Assembly: GCA_004352715.1 (NCBI GenBank)
Contig: SCFE01000068.1
Location: forward strand, 1,199,184 to 1,263,183
Source: Hofstenia miamia
Taxonomy: Eukaryota > Xenacoelomorpha > Acoela
Direction of reading: 5' to 3'
DNA: 64,000 bases
Part shown: positions 57,948 through 64,000 of the stretch, one piece after another
How the letters are laid out: each line of letters opens with the position of its first letter
How positions within the stretch are numbered: the first letter of the stretch is position 1
Position numbers and translations under genes: made by a program
The notes under the pieces: generated by a model
The model's input: the letters and a program-made list of their open reading frames with translations, nothing else
Database searches by the model: none
Told to the model about the DNA's origin: nothing

Positions 57948-60427
57948 GTAAGTTTTTATAAAATTGTCTTAACAAAGAAATATTGTAATTTGAGCTAAGT
58001 TTTTCTTATACAAATCGTTGTTCTTTAATTTTAGGTTATAAAAAATATCGATCTATATGAATATATGACTGCAATATCGAAGGTATGAACAGTTATATAC
58101 ATTTGCGTTTTCCTACACTTCTTTCGTTTTATGTTTTCTCTTTTAAGTAATAGATGTACAAAGTATAAGGATTTCATTACTAGTGATAATGTATAAAACA
58201 ATGAAATCTGATTTTAGTGTTTGAGTGATACGTATAGGGATAGTTATAATGTATGAGATGCGGTACTTACAAATTTTCATAGATAGTTTGTCTTTTCGTT
58301 AATATATATTGTATTTGATTTTTTTATGCAAAATAGAGTACTTGTATTCCTCAAATGTATGTGAGTTTTTACTCTGTTTCATAGGACTTCATATCAGATT
58401 ATCAACCAACACTATTTGATGATCCATTTTTGTCTGATAGTACAACAAAATGGTTGCCATCAACAGAAGTAGTTTCCTCACAATTTCCGCAACCACAAAT
58501 AAAAGAAGAACATAGTTATTCAACAGGGGATAGTTGCAGTGGTGAAGGCTCATCTGGTAGGATTTTGTAGTTATTGGATTGGTTTATAGCACATTTTGTA
58601 TTGTTGTCAGAGTTAATTTAATGCCTCCATAATTCTTTATTATCGACATTCTAAGATGTGCTTAGATTTTGGATTGATTAATTATAGATGAATGCTTCTT
58701 AGCATAACATCAATCTTCAATTTTTTAAATTATTAATCGTAAATATATTCGGAATGTTTCCAGGTTCACTAATCAAATTTAATTGTAGTTTTCATATTCC
58801 TCTTTTTTTGGAAAGTAGTCCCGTTTAATGAAATATGAAAAGTTAATGTATGCTTAAGGCAATTTTATTTTATTACACTTTTTCATTATATTTGTACTAC
58901 AACTAACGTACATTTAAATTACACATGTATTCATGTTGCAATTAAACAAATGAATAAATGCACCTGCTAACCAATCAACATTTCTGCAAATTATGCATCT
59001 ATTTAATCTAATTTGTAATTCTATTTACATTTATTTTATAATCAAAGTAAACTCAATGGAAGTGAGTCCAAGAGTAGCTTTTTTGTGGATTGTGAAGAAA
59101 AATTCTGTATTGACCCATTACAATAATTTAAAGAGCTAGGTATTGCAACATTTTTAGAAGAAAAGCGTAAATCTTGTTCATGCACAATGTGCATCTATGA
59201 GATATTTTTAACAATTCATTGGCATCATTTATCTGCCAATTACGTTTACACAAAGCAAATGAATGTATCATATTTAAAGGTTGCACAACTGTTTATTTAA
59301 TTCAAGGTTTTCCAAATTTGAATAAGTTTAATATAGAATTCATTAGGTCACAACTCAGATTGCAAATCATTGTGTTAAATATAGATAGTTAAAAATAGAA
59401 CTTTCATTAGGAGCATTATTAAAGTAATAAAGCCTAGACTCTGTTAGATTCCAAACATGTCATTGATGTTCCAGACTTATAATGATAATATTGTCGCAAG
59501 ACATTTTGGCGCAGGAACTTTGAATTTAATTTAGATCTGGCAGAGCTAATTCTCACAAAAATTGTTATATATTTAATAGATAGATTATCATTTCTGATGT
59601 TTATAGTTGTCCATTAGCACAGTTTTGTTAAAAATCTCTTGAGAATTATGAATTTTGGGTAATTGACATTAATGTTGACCTTGATCATTTTTTGATATTT
59701 TGTAAAACGATGGCCAGTAATTTAATTTTGTGACTGCCTATGTAATGTTTTGTTTCCTTAATTCTTCTAAAATTCACTTCCTGTAAGTCTTGTACTTAAA
59801 TGATTAATTTTTTAACAGTCTTATCACATTCTGACAAATGTGCTATCTTGTTTACTTTTCAAGTTGTATTTGCCTTCGTATACTATTGTTAGCTTACTTA
59901 CTATTGCGAATAATTTGAACATATTCTGTGACGCAAAATTCGTAATTCACATTGGAAGTGTAATTTCCGTATATACAATTTAGTTATCTATTCACGTAAA
60001 CAGCATCCACAAGTTAAATATCCTGTTCTGTTAGGTAAATACTGGTGGCTCTCTGTTTATCCTGTTTATATGTAGTTCTGACCGCGTATGACTAAAAAGC
60101 ATCACTGACATCGGTTAGAAATGCTTTTATTTGTATTCACCTGTTTAGCAACAGTTTGTTGCGTGTTTGAGTTGAATCTGTAACAACGGAATTGCAAGTA
60201 TTCCTGAAAAAATAGGTTACTCCTTTTACACAATGCAAGCAAATGCAGTAAATTATGTAAAATAAATTGCTTTTTAAAAATTCAGTTCGGATTGATTTAT
60301 ACATTTGCCTCTAGTATCTATACGGAAGCAGATAATTCAAATGTTAAGTCGTCGGAGGGTCGGAGCATTGAAATGACATGATTTATTGACCAAATTACAA
60401 GAGCGCTTGGTAATATCAAACATTATA

Positions 60428-60462
<35 letters not shown>

Positions 60463-63003
60463 AATATAAGAGGTACAAAAGTCAATAACGAATAATGAGT
60501 CGAATGATCCCGTAATACGTTTTAGCGTTTGAGCTCTGTGACCGTGACATTGTGCGATTTTCACGTGGTGTGCATTCAAAACTTTTTTGTTATTTATTAT
60601 AGATTAAGATATGTAAATCGTTGTTTATTAATTACCAAATTTAAATAGTTTTATTCCTCATACCCGAATAGTGCCTAACATAGTGTTGGTTATAGTGATT
60701 TAACGCTTGCGATTTTGTGCGGTGCAATTCTCTTTCACGGCGCAAGTTTTATTTAGGGTTGACTTACATTTTAATAATTACAAGGTGATCTAAAAACAGA
60801 AACAATGCTATTTCATTGAATTATAGTAAACTTCAAGAACTTCGCAGGCTTTAATCTTCCGTCTGTACAATTATTCATTAAAGTTTCAGTGATTGAAGTT
60901 TATTTGGATAAAATAATATTCGTTCCAAAATATGTTCCAAATGTTACCCACGTCATTGAAGGTGAAGTCAAATTTACATGTATTCAATTGCTGACTGATT
61001 GTTGCCATTAATTCGTTAAAGGGAGCTATTCCAATCCAGTGACGTAGCCACGTCTTGATACAGTATTACTGCAATAAGTCTACTATTATAATTTTGAGAA
61101 AAATGAGGAACAATTAAACATTGTTAAAATATTTGCAGTGTCTGTTTTTGGTCATGACAAAATCATTTAGTATGTACAGTTGTTACTATTGGAGGAGGAT
61201 GTTTCAACTAAACCGCTGCAAATTAACTTTTTTAGTCTCGAGTTGAATTAAGAATATAGACTTATTTTTTTCGATAGACAAGGTATATATAACTGTGCTA
61301 CCTTATATAAATGTACTACAGAAATGCAACATGTTGAAATAAATGAAGAAACCAAGCCTGATGATTTTCAATTTGAGATGAAAAGTGAAAGGTCGATGAA
61401 TACTTTGAGATTACAGGCAAAAATTAAAGAAACATAAACGCCATTCAAGCTAATATCGAGTTGATTTCGAGTACTCGAAATTTCAAGTTGAGTTTTTGTA
61501 CTTCGAGACGAGTTCGAGAAATCGCAGGACCTTAGTTTCAACATTGCAAACTTCTAGCTTTCGTTTATTTGTTTTAAAAGATCATTTGAATAATTACGAT
61601 TAATTAAAAATTTATTTTGTTCACTGCCAATCATATTGTTTTAAACTAAATTACATTTGAACACATTTTAAGTTACGCGCTTTTTCGTATGTGCAACCAA
61701 TTTAAAAATAACGTTTTCATTTTATGTATCTCTACTACATAAACATTCCCGAGGGTCATTAAACTTTTTGTTTTAGGTGAATCCCAGCATGCTTCGTTCA
61801 CAGTACTGGCGTCATCATCTTCAGATGTAACAAGTTCTGTTAATTCAGGTTTGTATTTCGCCGTTTTGGCACTTACTTGGGCGGTGTTTCTTATATGATC
61901 TTTGTTCGAAATTGCAGTTTTCTTTGTGCTTGTCTAAACGAGTTCGAGTTATGTAATTAATCTTTGATCCGAGCTTATTTATAATATTTTATCATAACCG
62001 GTTATTGAACGCCTTTAATTTCAGATGCATTCTTAATAAAGTAGAACTCCTCTGTAGTGAATTGCGGTTGGTTACTATAAAGAATTCAGTTCATTATTGA
62101 AAATGAAAAAAATTCTTCAGTTACTCTTGTATTTATTGCAAGTATATAGCAAACGCTGTGATCACTGTAACTGCAATATAACAAAATATTGGTACATATT
62201 GTTAATGTAGATTTCTCCTTGAATTACTTTCAATAATGAGGGGCTTTTGCTTACTACATAAAATAATTACATTTATAACATTTGAAAAAATTAAAATATT
62301 GCATATTTAATTCCAAATGAACTAGGAAATATCACACAATGAAGTTCGATTATAGTAACATTTTTTAATAAAGAAACTTCATTACAGTTTAAAAATGTTC
62401 ATTATAGAGGAAACTTATTATAGAAGTTCATTGTAGAGGATGTTCACTATAGAGGAGTTCTACTGTACAAGAACTTTCAATAAATTTTTTCAAATATACA
62501 TAACCTCTTCTTTTTTGAAAATTGTGTGTGTTTTAAAACTTCAGCTAGGAAAAATGTTTGCAAACGTCAAAATCTTTATAATGGTTTATTGTTGTAGTCT
62601 TCGTCAGCAACGTGTTCTTGGTGGGGTTCCTTTAATATAGCCTTATGAGCAAAATTAGATCCTATTACTTAAGTTGTAAGTTTAACATCATAAGTGCACA
62701 ATGTGTTTTTAACCTCATATTGTAGTAAAAGTTTTTTAACAGATAATTGATTTTTGGATGAGTTCTTCCCAAACTCCACCCCATTAAATTTAATCTTTTA
62801 ATATCCCTAAAATTATTAATTTAGCAAATGGTTATCCTCCCACTCCACCAAGTTCCAGTGACTCTGAAGGTTCTTCTTCAGTAACCAGACCTGGTAGTCC
62901 TTTTCCCACTTTTGTGCGTTCATCATACGACCAACGAAGATTGCAGAAACGCGACACAGACGTTCATATCATTCATCGAGAACCTTCACTCAAGCAATTG
63001 CAT
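57663..63003 (+). CDS. CREB3L: CREB3-like factor, N-terminal activation half (5 exons, incomplete)
   Basis: Exons 57663-57947, 58035-58082, 58385-58556, 61777-61848 and 62825-63003 join in phase to about 252 codons from ATG. Features: an acidic start, 'LSIKSEPLDMSEDPLQNF' (sumoylation-like I-K-S-E), 'DYQPTLFDDPFLSDS' as an activation segment, 'PQIKEEH' (second I-K-x-E), then 'NGYPPTPPSSSDSEGSS'. That Pro/Ser block precedes the bZIP in CREB3L1/2 and CrebA. The bZIP exons should follow to the right, outside the window. The start ATG is the first in frame after an upstream stop-rich region. Confidence 0.75.
58035..58082 (+). CDS. CREB3L: CREB3-like N-terminal exon 2 (16 codons)
   Basis: A small exon between 'aattttag' and gtatga, encoding 'VIKNIDLYEYMTAISK'. 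Multiple of three, phase 0 on both sides, so it could be skipped without frame loss. Confidence 0.6.
58385..58556 (+). CDS. CREB3L: CREB3-like N-terminal exon 3
   Basis: After 'tttcatag': 'DFISDYQPTLFDDPFLSDS' and 'PQPQIKEEHSYSTGDSC'. Ends in phase 1 before gtagga. Confidence 0.75.
60427..60464. repeat. (GAT)n microsatellite
   Basis: About 12 GAT units in the 3.2-kb intron of the CREB3-like gene. Confidence 0.95.
61777..61848 (+). CDS. CREB3L: CREB3-like N-terminal exon 4
   Basis: After 'tttgttttag': 'GESQHASFTVLASSSSDVTS'. Phase 1 on both sides, 72 bp, so also skippable. The preceding intron is 3.2 kb with a (GAT)n run. Confidence 0.65.
62825..63003 (+). CDS. CREB3L: CREB3-like N-terminal exon 5
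   Basis: After 'aatttag': 'ANGYPPTPPSSSDSEGSSS', then a basic stretch 'RRLQKRDTDVHIIHREP'. Donor gtaagc, phase 0. The P-P-T-P-P-S-S motif is the best link to the CREB3L family. Confidence 0.78.
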
Positions 63004-64000
63004 GTAAGCTCGAAAACTCTACTTTCATAAATGTTTACAAGCAATTCAATGATACAACAATCGTAAATGCAAAAAAAATAAATCTATATATATATATATA
63101 TATATTTGTCAATCCAGAGAAATGGAATTTGCCTTTGCATTTTTTAGTGTCATTCTCAATGGCAAGTTCTAAACAACTTTGATTTCATATTTTTTATTAA
63201 TTATAATTGCCTATATAGAAACCATAATCATTCATTTTGCGAAATAGAGAAACCACTACATGCGTAATTTTCGCACTAAGAGGATTTTGTAGTCAATTTT
63301 AAAAACACAATTGATAACATTAAATTGGTGCCATGTAATAAATTAAATTTCTGTGGGCCGCTTAGAGTTATTGGGTCTTAATAATGGCTATCAAATTAAT
63401 TCACTCGTTCAAATGTGCGAATCCTCGCGCTCACAGATAATTCTATTAAATGAACTTCCAGGGTTCCTAAACGCAGATGTTATCAGTGGGTGACTTGAAT
63501 TGTACATATGTTTAAACATCCATCGAATTTATTCGTATTACCAAATACTCCAATTTGCTTTTCTTTTTCTGTAATTCACCTTTTAAGCTTATAGTGATTT
63601 TCTTTCAGTGTATTTTAATTATAAACTGCTAAACCGAATAAATATCGTAGTGATATATCGTTTTAAAACTGTTCGTAAAATGTGTCTGATTCTACTCTGT
63701 TTCGGAGCCTCTTTTCATTATCAACGCAAGCATAAAATTCACGTATGTGCAGGGTTAGCATGTTTTAAACACTACTTGCTTAAATTATGTTTTAAACACT
63801 CTTTAAAACAACTGTTTTTTGCAATGTTTTTATAAATGTTTTTTTTCAAATTTATATAGAACTTTATGTAAAGTTTGAAATTAGTTTTTGCGTTTCGTAC
63901 ATTCGTACATTCATAGACGATTTTCTACCGCAAAAACCGTAAACTTTGCGTTTTGGTTACGTATATGCAACGAAAAATAAACTTTGATAAGTTTAGTTCA
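63004..64000. other. start of the next CREB3-like intron
   Basis: No further exon found. An (AT)n run lies at about 63088-63106. The open frame at 63608-63835 has no motif and no phase-compatible acceptor. Confidence 0.4.

Noticed and set aside
1-64000. tRNA, rRNA, CRISPR array or bacterial operon
   Set aside because: No tRNA box B pattern with a plausible cloverleaf, no rRNA-like sequence and no regularly spaced repeats were seen.

Overview
This is a 64 kb piece of an AT-rich, intron-bearing animal nuclear genome. The evidence is spliced genes with GT-AG introns and typical metazoan families: a complex I NDUFA10-type subunit and a CREB3-like bZIP factor. The intergenic DNA is filled with decayed non-LTR retrotransposons, Tc1/mariner-, hAT- and P-like transposase remnants, MITE-like elements and microsatellites. 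I see no bacterial operons, tRNA, rRNA or CRISPR. The species cannot be fixed from the sequence; an invertebrate is most likely. It is a draft assembly: nine N runs are present, two of exactly 1000 N, and at five of them the same sequence is repeated on both sides, as unmerged contig ends or alleles would give.

Layout. 1-3.5 kb: little recognisable. 3.5-15.1 kb (+): a complete eight-exon NDUFA10/ND-42-like gene of 390 codons, including one inferred GC-AG intron; its seventh intron holds a LINE reverse-transcriptase scrap, a 21-bp minisatellite and a broken Tc1/mariner-like transposase. The last exon is partly repeated by an assembly duplication. 15.1-41 kb: a transposon-rich block. It holds two opposite copies of one LINE family (18.9-21.8 kb + and 40.7-36.6 kb -), other LINE fragments, and at 30.16-34.92 kb a gag-pol element with a Ty3/gypsy-type integrase that is inserted into a LINE reverse transcriptase. 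41.3-48 kb (-): the 3' end of an unrecognised gene, with P-element-like transposase remnants in and beside its intron. 51.3-53.0 kb (+): exons for the leucine zipper half of a CREB3-like factor. 57.7-63.0 kb (+): five exons for the N-terminal activation half of a CREB3-like factor, running off the right edge.

Most interesting object. The gag-pol element at 30.16-34.92 kb starts with TG, ends with CA and is flanked by a 5-bp target duplication, like an LTR retrotransposon. Its two 210-bp terminal repeats, however, are inverted, not direct. Each carries a near-palindromic AATAAA-type block that can serve both strands, and the right repeat contains the pol stop codon. Gag, reverse transcriptase, RNase H and DDE integrase with inverted termini is an architecture I cannot assign to a family I know. 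The copy is frameshifted and partly duplicated by the assembly.

Second points of interest are the reversed order of the CREB3-like halves (tandem paralogues or misassembly) and the two oppositely oriented LINE copies. Those copies differ at their 5' parts but are identical by eye over about 1.6 kb, including an identical chimeric breakpoint.
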